Shown one piece after another: positions 44,174 to 56,593 of a stretch of 64,000 nucleotides of DNA (positions are counted from its first letter, which is position 1; each line of letters starts with the position of its first letter). A program made the translations under genes and the position numbers. Origin of the DNA: Deuterostichococcus epilithicus. Lineage: Eukaryota > Chlorophyta > Trebouxiophyceae > Prasiolales > Stichococcaceae. The stretch lies in assembly GCA_033439295.1 (NCBI GenBank), contig JAVTLE010000015.1, positions 1 through 64,000 on the forward strand. The letters run 5' to 3'. The notes beneath the pieces were generated by a model that saw only the letters and a list, made by a program, of their open reading frames with translations, searched no databases and was not told the DNA's origin.

Positions 44174-47100
44174 TCACACGCCCGGATGCCACTGGCCGAT
44201 ACCGACGCCATCGCCCAGTGCCGCGAGGCCTTTGATGCTGTCCCAGGCTTGCGCTGCAGACAGCACGAGAGTCACTCTGCTGCAGGTGCGATGCATCTCA
44301 AGGCGGGGGAAACAGATGATCTGTCAGCTACCAGGGTGTTGGTCGGGTTCAAACGTGCGCCGCTGCTCCGTGTGGCGCAGCTGCAAACCCATGACGCTGG
44401 CGCCAGCGGCGCTGTGCAGCGCTGCGAGCCAGCAGCCCAACGTGTGCCCGCGGGCTTGCCAGAAGGGCTGCCCCTCTGCACGTGCAGCTGAGGACGTAAT
44501 GATGTTCACAAGTGTGACAGCACCAGCACCTGAGCAGTCACGCTCTGTCGGCGAGTGGTTGTGGAGCGTGTAGATGCCGTGCCACTTCTTGCTGCGGAAG
44601 CCTCCTGTCCGCCCGTAGCCGCTGTAGCGGCTGATGACCTGCGGCGGGGAGTGCAGGAAGGCAAGTGAGGCGGGTGGTGGACAAGTGACTATGTCTGCGG
44701 CAGGTCAGATCGTCGTTAAAGGCGTGTGGCCGCGATGCCGCGCCTGCACATGCAGCCTGCGCCTGCCTGCTGCCAGCCTTCTGCGCGACCCGCAGACATA
44801 CCCCATGCCTGACCGCATCGCTGCTGGGGGTCACCCTGAGTGGCTCAGAATGTCAGCTGCCCGCATTGAGGCATCAGTTATACTGCCCGGGCAAAGATGC
44901 ACAGGGCCTCCAGCGACTGGATCCCGCCAATGTCGGAATTTGGCGCTCCCTCCAGCCTGGACAGCAAATCGAAGCGACGACGCTCACATGGAAGTCGGCA
45001 AGGCCGAACAGCCAGTGGTCCATGGCAGCCGCCCGCAGCGACGGCGTGTTGCCGTTCTCGTTCAGGAAGTGGCCGACGCTGATGTTGGGGTTTGCCGTGA
45101 GGAGCTTGCTCCCGTACGCCTCGAATGCCTGCGAAACACGCCGTGCCATCGCCCCTGACTGGAGGTGTATCACAAGCATGCGAATGTGCGTCATGTGAGC
45201 TGCGAGGCGCTCGGCTTGGTGGGGATATGACCTGTTTGCGGACCCTTTTCGTGCGCAATGTCGTGGCATTGCTCGTTGACAAAGGCGGCGTCAATGTGAT
45301 GCCGTCAGTCGTCAAGCAGGGGATTGTGCACCAAGCGTGCACGCAGCACCGGGGAGATCGGGCAGGGGGTGGCGCACCTGCTGCCGGATCTGCATGCTGT
45401 CAGTGATGAGGAACCAAATGACCTCCTGCCCCGCCAGCCTGTAGTCGCCCTGCAAGATGCAAAACACCTGGCGGTGCTGCGGCCTGGCTGTTGCGACTGG
45501 TGCCGGTGTTACTGACACTTGTCGATTGCACCGGGTTCCACTGCAATGACTCGCACCAGACAGTGGGACTCGCAAATGCATGGGTGCTTGTCTCCAGACT
45601 GGACTGTGATGCGCGGCAGCTGGGCCCAGGCACTACAGCAGGGTGCAGTATGGAGCACTTTGCAGCAGTGCGGCGCCAAGGCGTGCGGCTGCCCATTGGG
45701 GGCCGGGGACGTACGACATGCCGCGCTACTGCGCCAGTGGCCGACATGCGGCTCTCGCAGATGCCGCAGCGCCTCTGGTCAAACTTGCTGTGGCACAGGT
45801 GAGTTGCCTGCCAGACACAGAACAACGAACCTCCAGCTGATTGGCGCAGTTGAAGAAGGGCCGGTAGGTGTCCAGGTTGATAGGCATGTCGCCCAGGAGG
45901 CCATCGCCGGCGCGGATCTGGATGCCGATCTTCAGCGGCCCGGGCCGCGACAGCGCCTCGTACTCGTGTGCGTGCTCCTCAAACAGCTGCGGGAATGAGG
46001 ATTTAGCCAGGGCTCAAGAGCTGCTGCAGGTTTGCGAGGAGAGTTGTCAGTTGGCCCGGTGTGCGACAGTGCCTGCTACTCGTGCGAGTGCTCGCCAAAC
46101 AGCTGCATTTGTGATATTTAGGGTTTCAATGATGCTGGTATCCAGCGAGACGAGCAGGATGTTGTGTGGAACATCTCCGAACAGCAGCTGTGGCAGCGGC
46201 ATCTTTTCACATGACCAGCGACATCGGTGCCCCATGACAGTGAGGACAGCACAGCTGCGCTCTGCCACTCTCAAGGCCGCACTGTGCACCACGGCGCTGG
46301 CAACAGATAATGCAACACCAATCTCAAGCCGCAGACAGGTTCACCCTAGATGCGACTCAGCGTGTGAGGCCGTGCGGCGGGCACGCACCTGCGGCTGTGG
46401 GTAGACGAGGAAGTCATAACCGCAGCCATAGGCGGTCTCGGGGCGCAGCCCCAGCTCAAACAGCTGCTCACGGTAGAACGGGTTGTCGAACAGCCCCACC
46501 GAGTACCTGGCTTGTCACCAGGCAGGGCAGTCAGCAATGATGCAGCCAGATTTTGGCGCACATTTCCCGCCTCGCAATCCGATTCCTGCGCAATTCCAGG
46601 CCCCACAACAGCCAATCCAGTGGCACACCGGTCGAAGGAGCCGCCGCCGGTTTTTAATGGCTCGCCCCGCGGTACTGCCGCCCTGCCAGGCGTTTGCACC
46701 GTGCTGCTGGCATATGCAGTGTTGGCCGCAGTTGCACGTTGCATGTCGGCCAGCTGAAGCTTCACTGGGCAGTAGGAGACCTGAAGTGAGCCAAGGGCCC
46801 GCACCCAAGATTTGTGACGACCTTGACCGTTCGCACTTCCTCACCAATCGCGGTGAGGTTACCGCACTTGAGGCGGTCCTGCCACTGCCACTCCTGCATG
46901 CGCACATGCGGATGGTGTGGGTGTTGCACATACGAAACGCTTCCACCTGCCGTTTGATACCTCGCAGAACAATTTCAGGCGAAGGAGGAGAATGCCTACC
47001 GCCCAGTGCAGTGGGCTTGCTAGATGCCCAAGGCAGCGCACTTGCATCATCTGGTCAAAGTGTACTCGAGATCTGGATCCGGCTATGGGTGTCGCATGCC

Positions 47101-48987
47101 CAGCCGGCGGCGCCCAGCCTGGTCGACTGCATTCCCTAGGGCGCGGCGAACTGCCAGCCAGGCAGACTCCTGCCAGTTACCCGCCAGCAGGGGCAGCCAC
47201 ATCATCCATAAGAACACGCATCACGCGGCTGCCCAGCTGGCCGAGGATGCCCTCCTGAATGGCGACTGTGGCGCTGGACAGAAGCTAGAATGTGAGGAGG
47301 CTCAAAGGTTACACTCTGACAGCGCCACACCTGAAAGTTGTTTGGGTCCAGCTGGAAGCTGACGCTGTCCGGGTCGTCCACCTCCGTCGGCGACCAGTTG
47401 ATGAACGGCTGATCGTACATCCACTCGTACCTGCCGCAGTTGCCGGGTGTACATGTCAGTGGTCTTGTGCAACCATGATCGATGCGCAGGGTGTGGCCAT
47501 CCTTGCAGCAGAGGCGGTGAGAGTCATCAGGGACAAGAAATTCCAGCTGCTCCCCAGGTAGGGTGTGTGCCCCGCAGGGTGACTGGCGCCGCCATCTGCG
47601 GCTCCTCAAGCAGCCGCGCAGACTGCTGTGTGCATACAGCAGAAGCTTGGCACGGCCGGGAGCAGGTAACACAAGCTGCAGGGGTGGGTCGATCGCAAGT
47701 CACGCACTCGACAGAGTTGCCACGCCAGTTGGTGGGCGTCATCTGGAAGGCGCGGTTGGTCAGCAGCGAAAAGTAGAATATCGTCACGGCGCCCACAATG
47801 GAATCCGCCAACCCCTCCCATCCCTGCACGGGCAGGCACGGCACTGCGGCGCTGGCCGGGACTCTGGCAGCGGTGCACAAGTGCAGCACGCACAGCCACC
47901 TCCAATCGATTTGGCGTGCATACATGTCAGCCGGCGCGTTCCCTCCCAGGCCTCGCCCGCTCTGCCAGCAGGCACAGCGGTGGCCCTCGCCACACCGCTT
48001 GCAGTGGCGGATCCACCATCAGCCAGCGCCCTCGGCGTGTTGCGCCGCCTGCGAGTCCCCCCAAGCCTTGGCTCGAGGCGTACCCCAAGCACCCGAGAGT
48101 CCACAAGGGGAGCAGGTCCGCTGCCCGCCAGCAAGCGGGACACGGGGAGACTTGCCTGCGCGACAGCATAGCGCTGCGGCGCCTCGCCCGCCAGGATGCG
48201 CCGGTGCAGCTCAGCGTACTTGAGGTGCCAGCCGTTGGGGCCGATGGATCCGCAGCGCACTGGGTCGAACGCTCCTGTCACAACGAGGTGTCGGGGTGTA
48301 AGGCCGGACCAGGCGGGGAGATGCGAGGTGGAGAGGTGGAGCGGTGTGAGGGAGAGGCAGATGCGGCCGACGGCCAGAGCCGAGGCTGTGGCGCATGGCG
48401 CATGCGGCGCTGGGATGCTGCCGGACGCGTGCAGGTGCGGGTGCAGGTGCTGCAGTCACAGTTCCATTGCTTGCCGACGCCGCTGCCGCCGCCGCACGCC
48501 TGATCTGCGCTTTCCTGGCGGCGACGGCGGCGCCTGGTCGCGACGCAGCTGCTGCCTGAGCAGCGCAGCGCGGCAGCCGGCGCCGCCAAGACCAAGCTGT
48601 GTTAGCATCTCTGCCAATACACCAACTGAGCACCCGGCTGGCTTGGCAAGTTTAAACGGCTCTGGGCTGGACAGTGTGACCGCAAGGCGTGATGCACCGC
48701 TGAAGGGCCCCAGAACACAGCGACGTCACCCAGGTGATCTGCGGCGCGGCCTCACCTCCCCTCGACGCCATCTCCGTCTGGTTAAACTGCGGCGGCGCCG
48801 CCGGCGGCGCCGCGGACCCAGCATTGCCAAGCAGCCCGGCTGCCCACAGCAGCACCACTGTCAGCGCTGTGCTCGCGAGGACGTACACCAGAGGCCGCTG
48901 CTCCCGCTCTGCGTGCCGCGCCTGCTTGGCAGGAACCGGAAGTATGTCAGGGCAAAGCGATGCAGGCGGGGTCTGTCGCCCAGTCAT
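44174..48987 (-). CDS. Fucosyltransferase-like type II membrane glycosyltransferase
   Basis: Exons: 48730-48987, 48156-48274, 47708-47823, 47331-47430, 46805-46839, 46389-46506, 45831-45986, 45378-45449, 44988-45128, 44530-44638, 44174-44253; about 434 aa. Residues ~33-55 (LVYVLASTALTVVLLWAAGLLG) form one signal anchor after a basic tail, as in Golgi type II enzymes. The catalytic part has GLADSIVGAVTIFYFSLLTN, TVKVVTNLG, LFDNPFYREQLFELGLRPE, the nucleotide-binding IGIQIRAGDG, WFLITDSMQIR and LFGLADFHVISRYSGYGR. This order and the Q-I-R motif match GDP-fucose-type transferases (GT37/GT23-like). Sugar and acceptor are inferred only. Exon 2 ends in a GC donor (CAG|GCAAGT). The exon 1-2 join is one base off, so a short exon or other splice site is missed. 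Confidence 0.7.
45937..46106 (-). repeat. Dead partial copy of exon start in the glycosyltransferase gene
   Basis: The acceptor and first ~50 nt of the IGIQIRAGDG exon (45937-45990) recur, diverged, at 46053-46106 in the upstream intron. The copy has its own CAG acceptor but an early TAG stop in the matching frame and sits 116 bp away, not a multiple of three. Confidence 0.75.
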
Positions 48988-50135
48988 GCAGCGTTACACC
49001 TGCAAAGCGGGGCTAGCCATTTACTGCCCGAGCCGGACGACCGCCAGGGTTCAACCGATTCCCCGAAACGGGTTGCACAATCTAAGTGAGCTTGCATGGG
49101 TGTTAGTCGAGCGCAATACCCGATACAGGATGCGGCGCAGGGTGCCCATGCCGTGCTGACGCTGGAAACTGTCACGCTGCTGCTCGTGGCAGTGATCCAG
49201 TGGCCACGACTGCTACGATCGCCCGTGTTGTATGTATGTCTGGGCCGCGACTCCGCTCTGCAGACGCCTCTCGGTGCGTTGCGCCACGCATTAGCAGGGG
49301 CTGATGCTGCGGGGCATCTGCAGCCACACTATGGCCTCGTCTGCACCTTTCCACATGTTGAGATTAGCTAGATAAGATGATAGACCTTCTGGCCTCGCTG
49401 CAGTGCTGCAAGAGAGCCGCAAAAGGTGCTGTTGCCCCTTGATCGAAGACGATGCAGCAAAGGTGGTGTGCGATCTGAGACTGCCCACAGCACGTCCCAG
49501 TCAGAGGCTGCAGCTCATGTATACCCGCTGAATCAAAAAAACTTGTGCGTTTGCAATCAATGGCATGCACCAGGTGCAGGATTGACTCAGTCCCAGCTGC
49601 GAGATGCACCGCCAAAACCAAGGCAAGGTGTCCAGCAGCGTATCTGGACTTCTGGCAGACCGCTACTGTTCAGTGTCACAACGTCTCTGTCGTGGGACCG
49701 GCAGGACGCGGTGCCAGCGCAACGCAGTGCGGCTAAACCCTATACTGCCCGTACGATGTACCAGATTGTACACACACACATGCTCCCCAACAATGTCCAC
49801 TGCGGAAGCGGATACACGAGTCGCTCGACGATGTTTCACCGTTGTCACTGCCACTTGCAACGCGACTGCTGTACCGAGCCTTGGATTGATTATCTTGTCC
49901 AGGCCTACTGCGGCACAATCTCATCTCGGAAGCAGTTGTTCGCACGCATCCCGCGCGTTTCTTGTGGAATATCCCCACGCATCCTGCAAATCATCCTGCA
50001 CACGATTGCAAGCGCAGCAGCTGGGCCGGCCGCACATGATCGTATCGACAGCCTACGAGAGCCCCGCACACACCAGCACGCAGAGCAGCAGCCCCCGACA
50101 ACTCGCGGCCAGTGTGCCCCTGTCCCACCCCTCTC
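48988..50135. other. Glycosyltransferase 5' flank and DUF4336-gene 3' flank
   Basis: Both neighbours are minus-strand. A telo-box-like CTAAACCCTATA lies at 49733-49744. A long plus ORF here (49426-50454) overlaps the last DUF4336 exon antisense and is discounted. Confidence 0.4.
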
Positions 50136-53100
50136 TCAGGGGTCGTCTATAGTGACGCCAGCCTTGCGCAGCGCCCCAGACAGCGCCTGCAGCGCCTTCA
50201 GGTCCTCCGCATCAAACAGATCCTCCGGCTGCGTCTCGGTGGCAGCGCTTCCGCCGCCCCTGCCGCCGTCCGCCGCCGCGCCCGCCATCGGCGCCCCGCC
50301 AGCAGTGGGCTTCACCGCGCGGCCGGCCGCAAGCAGGTTCGTCAGGCGGCTCCACAGCGCGGGCGCAGGCGGTCTCCGCCCAATCGCCTCGTACGCCCAC
50401 GAAAACGCCGTCCTGCAGCGGGAGCAAAGACTTCATGCACGGGAGCTGCGCTGAGGGTGAAAAGAAACATCAGCGGTAGCACAGGGTTTGCCCACAGGGC
50501 GCAGGTCCTTGGCGCTCGCCAACTTCGCGTGCCGTGAACCTGTCTGCCACAGTGTGGCCAGCTTCAGCGCCCAAGTCGCAAGTGCAGCCCAAACTCCCGC
50601 CAGGCCACACACCAGCATGGCAGCCAACGAACATGGCTGCACGACAGCAAGCGGTGTACCTGAGGTCAGCAGGCCCCGCGGCGATGGGCGCATCAAAGTG
50701 GCAGGGGATGATCTGGCGGAAGCGCCAGCTGGAGGCGATGTCGTCGATCCAGTCCACCACCTCGCCGGGGTTCTGCGCGGAAACAGGCACCAGGGTGCTG
50801 AGCGTCGGCGGGATAGGCCACATCTTCGCAGGGCACGACTGCGGCGCTTGCACTGCATCAGTCCTGGCCAAGCTCTTTTCGACCAAAAGCAGTGGCAGCA
50901 AGGCCGTTTCAGGAGGTCTGATGGTTGTCAAGATCTGAGGACGCCAGAGTGGGTTGGCAGTGGCGACTTGGCAAGCACATGGCGGCGCAACAAATGACTC
51001 CTGCAATGGCCAAGCATGGACGCGGGGTGACACCAGAGAGACGACGCCACCCGGGAGCGAGTGTTTCAGCGCACCTTCGAGAAGACCAGCACCCTGACGA
51101 CTGGGGACACGATGAGGCGGCCGGCAAAGCGGCGGAAGGAGGCTTCCGGCTCTAGCAGGTTGACTGGCGCAAAGAACAGCACCTGGAGGCACATGCGCAT
51201 CCAGCCTGCAGCACAGCAGAGCGGCCAAAGCCACGCATCAGCAGACGTTGCATATGTTGGCTTGCTGTTTGGGACGACTCCCAGCCCGTTGCAGGCGCCG
51301 TGCGGGGGGTGCGTCCCCAGATGCGACGCGGCTCCCTCGCCTCGCGGCATTCGGTGCGTTTGTGGAAGGGACCAGGCCGCTGATCAGGGCTCTTCGGCTG
51401 TCTCAGGATGCATGACAGCCACGGTGTACACACGCAGCTGGCCAAGCCCCCGTACCGATGTTCATGCGCCGGGCTTCTGCCACTGCCTGCCCCTCATCCG
51501 CCGCACTCTCCTGCTCCTGCCGCTGCAGCAAGCAAGGGAAGCAATTTTGTGAGCAGACCTGCCACGCAATAAAGAGCACAGCATCGTGCAGACCCATGCT
51601 CCGATTTGTAGAGTTGCATTGCAGCAGAGACTGCGCTGCATGGCGGTGCATGGCAGGGTTAGCCTCCAGTCACACCCTGGCTCGTCTCGAAGTCCAAACC
51701 CTAGGTAGATGCTGTGCAAGTCGCCCAACTGCACTCGCCTCCTGGCTGGCGTCGCCGTAGAGCAGCCTGACGAAGAAGTTGCTGCTGTCACCGGCATCAG
51801 TGAGTGACCACTGCGGGATGACCGGCGGCGGCTTTGCCGGGACACACACGGCAGCGTCAACCAACAGCAGGGTTTTGCTACTCCTGTGGAACATTGCCAC
51901 CTCCGAGTACGGCCCGACACCTGCGCATTGACGTCGAAGAGGTGAACCGAGTGGAGGACTGTCAAAACCAGACATTGGAGCTGTTGCCGCTCCCATGTCT
52001 TCGCAGTGCTTTCCGTTGCATGGCAGGCGGTGGCTGTCTCCGTTGCAGCGACATAAGACCGATCCACCCTCAGCGCAGTGTGCCTCGAAAGGCCTTGCTC
52101 TGGGCCAGATGCTGTTCTGCCTTACGGACTCCCCATGTCCTAGGTTCTAAACTTGACTTGGGGCTCAACTCATGCCGCTTGCCTGCAGAGCGATTGCGAC
52201 TGCACCCCAGCCAGCTCATGCTTCTGAGGAATCAATATCAGATACTCAGGACTGGTCCTCCTCATCATGCTCTTCCACCTACCTTTTGAGATGTTGATGG
52301 TCAGGATGCGGTGGTCGAACTCGTCCGACCAGGGATATCGCTCCCCGTCCTGCATGCTGGTGGCGCGGAAGATGCCGAAGAACGCCGACGGCAGGCGCAG
52401 CGGGAAGGACCACTGCTCTGGCGCCACGTACAGCTGCGCGAACAGGACCAGACCGGGTTCGAACAGGCTGTGAAACCTGCGGTGTTAGATGCAAGCTACC
52501 GAAAGGGGGATGCAACAACAGCGGTAGCGATAGCAGTGCAGCTGCTGCTGCACCGCCTGGCTCTCTGGCTCATTTTGAGTCAGCAGCAGTTTTGACATCT
52601 GCAGCTGTGGCTCAGGCAGCGGCAGGTGAGGGCCAAAAGTGGTGGAAGAAAGAAGGACCTGGGCAGCCGGGAAGCGCCGGCTGAAGGGACCCACGAACAC
52701 CTTGTGCTCGTACGCAAAGGTCGGCAGCAGTATGTGCTCCACGGGCGCATCAAGCTCCTTCAGCAGCCTTATGCACTCCCTGAATGCCGAGCAGAAACAT
52801 CTTGACACAAACGCTATGAGGACATCTGACAAGGGGGCTTTGGAGCCGGTCACATTGGCCTGCCTGCTAGCCTGGCGCCCCCGCCGCCGCTGCGCTGCGC
52901 GCTGACACATGCCTACATTGACGAGCCCTGCGCCAGGCCCTACAGTCCAGGCCTTCTAAGCCGCTGCTGCCTCATGTCATATGCTGGCTTGCCTGGTAGG
53001 CGCAATGGGCGAGTAGACCAGCAGCCCGCCCGTACGCAGCTTGACGACCGTCATGCGGATGTTGGTGTGCACGTTCGAGCCCGCCAGGTTCTGCGGCTGC

Positions 53101-53523
53101 TCGAAGGTCCAAATCTGCCCCTTCACTGCCTGCATGAGATGCCTCAAGACTGCAGCAAGGACCACACAGCACACTGTCCACGTGCATGCGACTGGCGATA
53201 CATGAAGCACACGTGCGGGGACATGCACGTGCGTCCACATGGGCATCCAGTGGACATCTAGCGAGCGCCTCCCGCAAAAGGGCGTCACAAGCTTCCCGAG
53301 ATGAGCATACCTCTGTCCGCAGCGTCTTCCGCTCAAAGAATGGTCCCAGCGGAAATGGAAACCCTGTGACGAGGCTGTACCTCCGCCCCTTGCCGGTGTC
53401 GGGCGCTGCATGCTGCTCGTCACTGCCTGCCGCCTGCATTCCGTTGCCTGCCGCCTGGTTACGGGCCGCTTGTCGGATCTTGACGGTCTTTGCAGGGCCG
53501 CCCGCGCCGCCACCGCTGTCACC

Positions 53524-53568
<45 letters not shown>

Positions 53569-53823
53569 GTGACGTAGGCCTGCCTGCGCAGCCACGCAAC
53601 GTGCCTGCCGCTGCGGGTGTGCTTCTGCTGGTGGACTTGACCACATTGCGGGAGAAAACTGCGCGGCATGGCAGCACGGCGCAGGTCTGACTGCCAGTGG
53701 GTTTGCTGTGTGCGCGATGCTCTGGTGAGCCTCATGAAACGCTGAAGGTTGGCTAAAAGGCAGGGCCATCGGTCTGCATGCCACCAAGTGTGCGCCAAGG
53801 GCCTGGCGCTGCCCGCACGCCAT
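50136..53823 (-). CDS. DUF4336-family protein, plastid precursor
   Basis: Nine exons, exact phase throughout: 53311-53823, 52993-53129, 52659-52779, 52283-52433, 51739-51920, 51456-51516, 51075-51205, 50660-50772, 50136-50412; 561 aa. An N-terminal transit-like region with a poly-Ser run leads into the domain: FPFPLGPFFERKTLRTE, NVHTNIRMTVVKLRTGGLLV, SPIAPT/RECIRLLKEL, HILLPTFAYEHKVFVGPFSR, APEQWSFPLRLP, YPWSDEFDHRIL, FHRSSKTLLLVDAAV, and near the end WRFRQIIPCHFDAPI. These are the conserved blocks of DUF4336, a plant/algal/cyanobacterial family with a metallo-beta-lactamase-like layout but without the usual metal-binding His cluster; its activity is unknown. Introns after 52993 (CAG|GCAAGC) and 51739 (GAG|GCGAGT) use GC donors. 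The start at 53823 is the first ATG followed by transit-like sequence. Confidence 0.88.
53525..53567 (-). repeat. CTG/CAG triplet run encoding poly-Ser
   Basis: About fourteen CTG triplets on the plus strand, read as AGC (Ser) on the minus strand, located between the transit region and the DUF4336 domain. A likely length-variable site. Confidence 0.95.
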
Positions 53824-54751
53824 CGACTTGTTTCTGAATGTCGCGTGTGGACGTGATTCGACTGGAGTGCGATCAACGGTAAGATCGCAACAGCATGACC
53901 GGTGCAGGTGCAGATTTGAAGCTGGGCAATCTGCACAACTGACTGCTGGTTGCAAAGTGATCTGACGAGGATACCCCAAACGGCGTTGCTGCAGCGATGC
54001 AAACAATACACTACAAGTGCTTCATACGTAATGCTAGTGCGGTCGAATCATCACAGTGCGCTTGCAATGTTGCATTGCACTGCCAGCGCAGCAGGAGCTA
54101 TCGTGGCCACTCCAGAATGCAGCTGCGGTACAGCTCGCTTCCTAAATTGTGTACGTGTAGGGTTCAGCATCTCTGCCTAGATGCGTGCTGCACCATACCC
54201 GTTGCAGCCTTATCAGATGGATTCACAGCCTGCAGCCGCAAGTTTGTCTACAAACTGAGTTGCAGATGTTGAGACAGGCATGAACGGCATACGCGGCTGG
54301 TTTGCAGGGCGGCAAATAAAGCTGCTACTGAACCGCAACGCTGATGGCACGTGGGGTGTACAAAGATGTGCAATGAACAATCTGGATGCACAGATGGATT
54401 TTGCTGACAGAGAATTAAAATATGCTATCACGAATGGGCGCGGTTGCATGATGGCCCGCCATTATATCCCGCCGTCACTCAACAAGTCAACAGTGGTCAC
54501 TCGACAGCCCAGAACCAACTTACTGCCGATGCTGCCACGCGTGCTGTCAACCGCGGTCCCTCACGGGTCCCTGCTCAAAGCCAAGCATCATTATCCGGAT
54601 GCCATCGCTGATGACCTTCCGTGCTGCGGACGCCTGCCGAGGCTATTTTCAATGTTGCAGAGACGCTGGTGCAGCTGCAAGCAGCCGCGTTCAGCAGCGG
54701 AGCTATATGTCAAATTACATTTTCAACAAATTGGAGCATCAATGCTGCAGA
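53824..54751. other. Intergenic, upstream of the DUF4336 gene
   Basis: A plus ORF of 159 codons (54280-54759) has no domain support. The region is relatively AT-rich for the window. It should contain the DUF4336 promoter and the 3' flank of the uncertain gene to its right. Confidence 0.4.
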
Positions 54752-56005
54752 CTAGCTAACAAAAATCTGTCCTCCCCTGCTGCATGGATCGAACAGCATA
54801 GTGAGGAGTTGAGCTGGAGCAGCTGGGCTCACCTGCAGCGGCAGGTACAATCCAAAGTTCATGCGTGCCTCCTTTCGTCTGTGGGGCTGCATGTACTGCT
54901 GCGGCAGCGACTCGATCATTGACATCAGCACCGCCACGTCAGCCAGGACCCTGTGCGCCTTGTAGGACACGTCGACATGGCGTTTTGACAATGCCGACGC
55001 GCTGCCACAGTCAGGCACCGGGCCGAGGGCGACTCCTTAGCTAGAAAAGGGAATCGCACAGTTGCAGCGATGGCGCGACCTCGACCCACAGCACGCTGGC
55101 ACCGCCGCGGTTGCATTCTGACGCAGCTTGTCCATGGTCGATTGCCAGCGGGTGCAGCCGGTCAAAGCATAGCAGCACCTGTTGGAGGAAGCAGATTAGT
55201 GAATTGCCATTGGCCCCTCGGCAGCCGTCGCACGGTGATGAACCGCGGCGCCTCCCTGAGAGCAGGCGTGAGCGCTGCCAATGACTCGTGCGCTTTCGGG
55301 CGATGTGCCACAGGACCCTGCCTCGATGCAAACCGCTGGCTTCAGAACACATGGGCAGCAGTCTGGGCCCGGCTGACCACCTTCGACGCAGTTCCTGAGG
55401 ATGAATCAGCAAACACCTTGCTGGGGCTGAGGAGAGCGTGCATGCGCGGCGCGCAGGCCTCGGAATCTGAGGCCGATGCGCTCACGGCGCTCCGCCCGCC
55501 GCTCAAGGATGGGGCCCCACGGCGTCTAGAAGTCGACGACCAGGGCGGCCACGGCGGCGGCGGACCCGGTGATGGGGTTCTACCCGAGGCAGCTGCAGTC
55601 GGAGCTGGAGGTGGCCATACAGGGCGCACGTGCGCCCGCAGGTCATGGACGAGGTGAATGAGGCCTCGGCAACCGGCGCCGGCGGGACACCAAGAGTGGT
55701 GGACCGGTAACTTATTCGAGGGCGGCTACACTCGGTGCATCCTCTTTCCAGCTGTGACGAGGGCTGTGCTGCGACAGGCCTCAAGGCCGCATGGCATGTC
55801 CAAGCGCCGCAAGGCTGAGGTGCACCAGTGCGGGGAGGATGGCAAATACACTTTATCTATGACACCTGATGCGAAAGATGGGAGGTGTATGTCCCATATC
55901 GGGCGTGGCACCGGCACCCTTGCCAGGCGCCGCTGGGAAGTGCACCAGGTCAACGTCGAAAGCCAATCCCATGCCGAACCCTTCGTCGCGTGCCAAAATC
56001 TTCGT
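54752..56005 (-). CDS. Unassigned minus-strand gene, only some exons seen
   Basis: Two stretches look like real exons. 55918-56005 follows a CAG acceptor and reads T-K-I-L-A-R-D-E-G-F-G-M-G-L-A-F then DVDLVHFPAAPGK (29 codons plus one base, GT donor). About 54833-54980 reads YKAHRVLADVAVLMSMIESL, PQQYMQPHRRKEARMNFGLY and LPLQ, ending CAG|GTGAGC; alternatively it runs on to a stop at 54752. The middle (55050-55800) is open in several frames and I could not settle the joins. Family not recognised. The two parts could belong to different genes. Confidence 0.35.
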
Positions 56006-56169
56006 CTGTACACGGGTTCTCTCCATGTATCTCGTCTTACTGAGCAGCCAGAGCTATCTGCTGCGCAGTCTCTGTTGCTCATTTGCTTTGCTGATGCAGC
56101 TGGCGTGGGTTCTCGGCAGCTGCTCGAGCGTCGGGCAGTTCGTCAGCAGCGGAATACAGCCAACTTGAC

Positions 56170-56593
56170 GCTCTTATGATCGCCTAAGCCTACTGAAAGA
56201 AACCAGCAGCAGCACCACCACCATCCGCTCACTAAATCAGGTGCGCTAAGGGCGGGTGGGGGTTGTGCGTCTGGGCTGCATCTCGGCTGACCCTGTCGTT
56301 TGCACATACTCAAAAATCTCGTGAGATTGTACAGTTCCTATCACAGCGATCATTGCAACCAGTACCTCGTAGCATGTGTCACAGTTGCTGCGGTCGCGGA
56401 TGGGGTGAGACTCTGGTGCCGTGCGCAGAGGCGCCGGAGCAGCGCCCGAGACTTGACAGGAAGCCTCGACAGAGCCGATAGATCCACGCCCGGCTGAAGG
56501 CTTCGATCAGACCAACCACCGCTTCTACTCTCAAAACGAGCTGCCGCCGCCCGCTCCAGCGCTATTGCAGCCTGCCAGCAGGAGCTGCCAGCC
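56170..56593. other. 5' flank of the DUF3754 gene
   Basis: No supported coding sequence; it should carry the promoter and 5' UTR of the gene starting at 56594. Confidence 0.4.

Noticed and set aside
44150-44491. Plus-strand 113-codon ORF (MPLADTDAIAQC...)
   Set aside because: Its opposite strand is the last glycosyltransferase exon, a phase-consistent C-terminus (AWDSIKGLAALGDGVGIGQW).
49426-50454. 342-codon plus-strand ORF
   Set aside because: It overlaps the final DUF4336 exon on the other strand, where the minus frame has clear family sequence and exact splice phase.
52972-54011. Two overlapping 344-codon minus ORFs as single-exon genes
   Set aside because: One of them contains the true DUF4336 first exon but both run through introns; the spliced model explains the sequence better.
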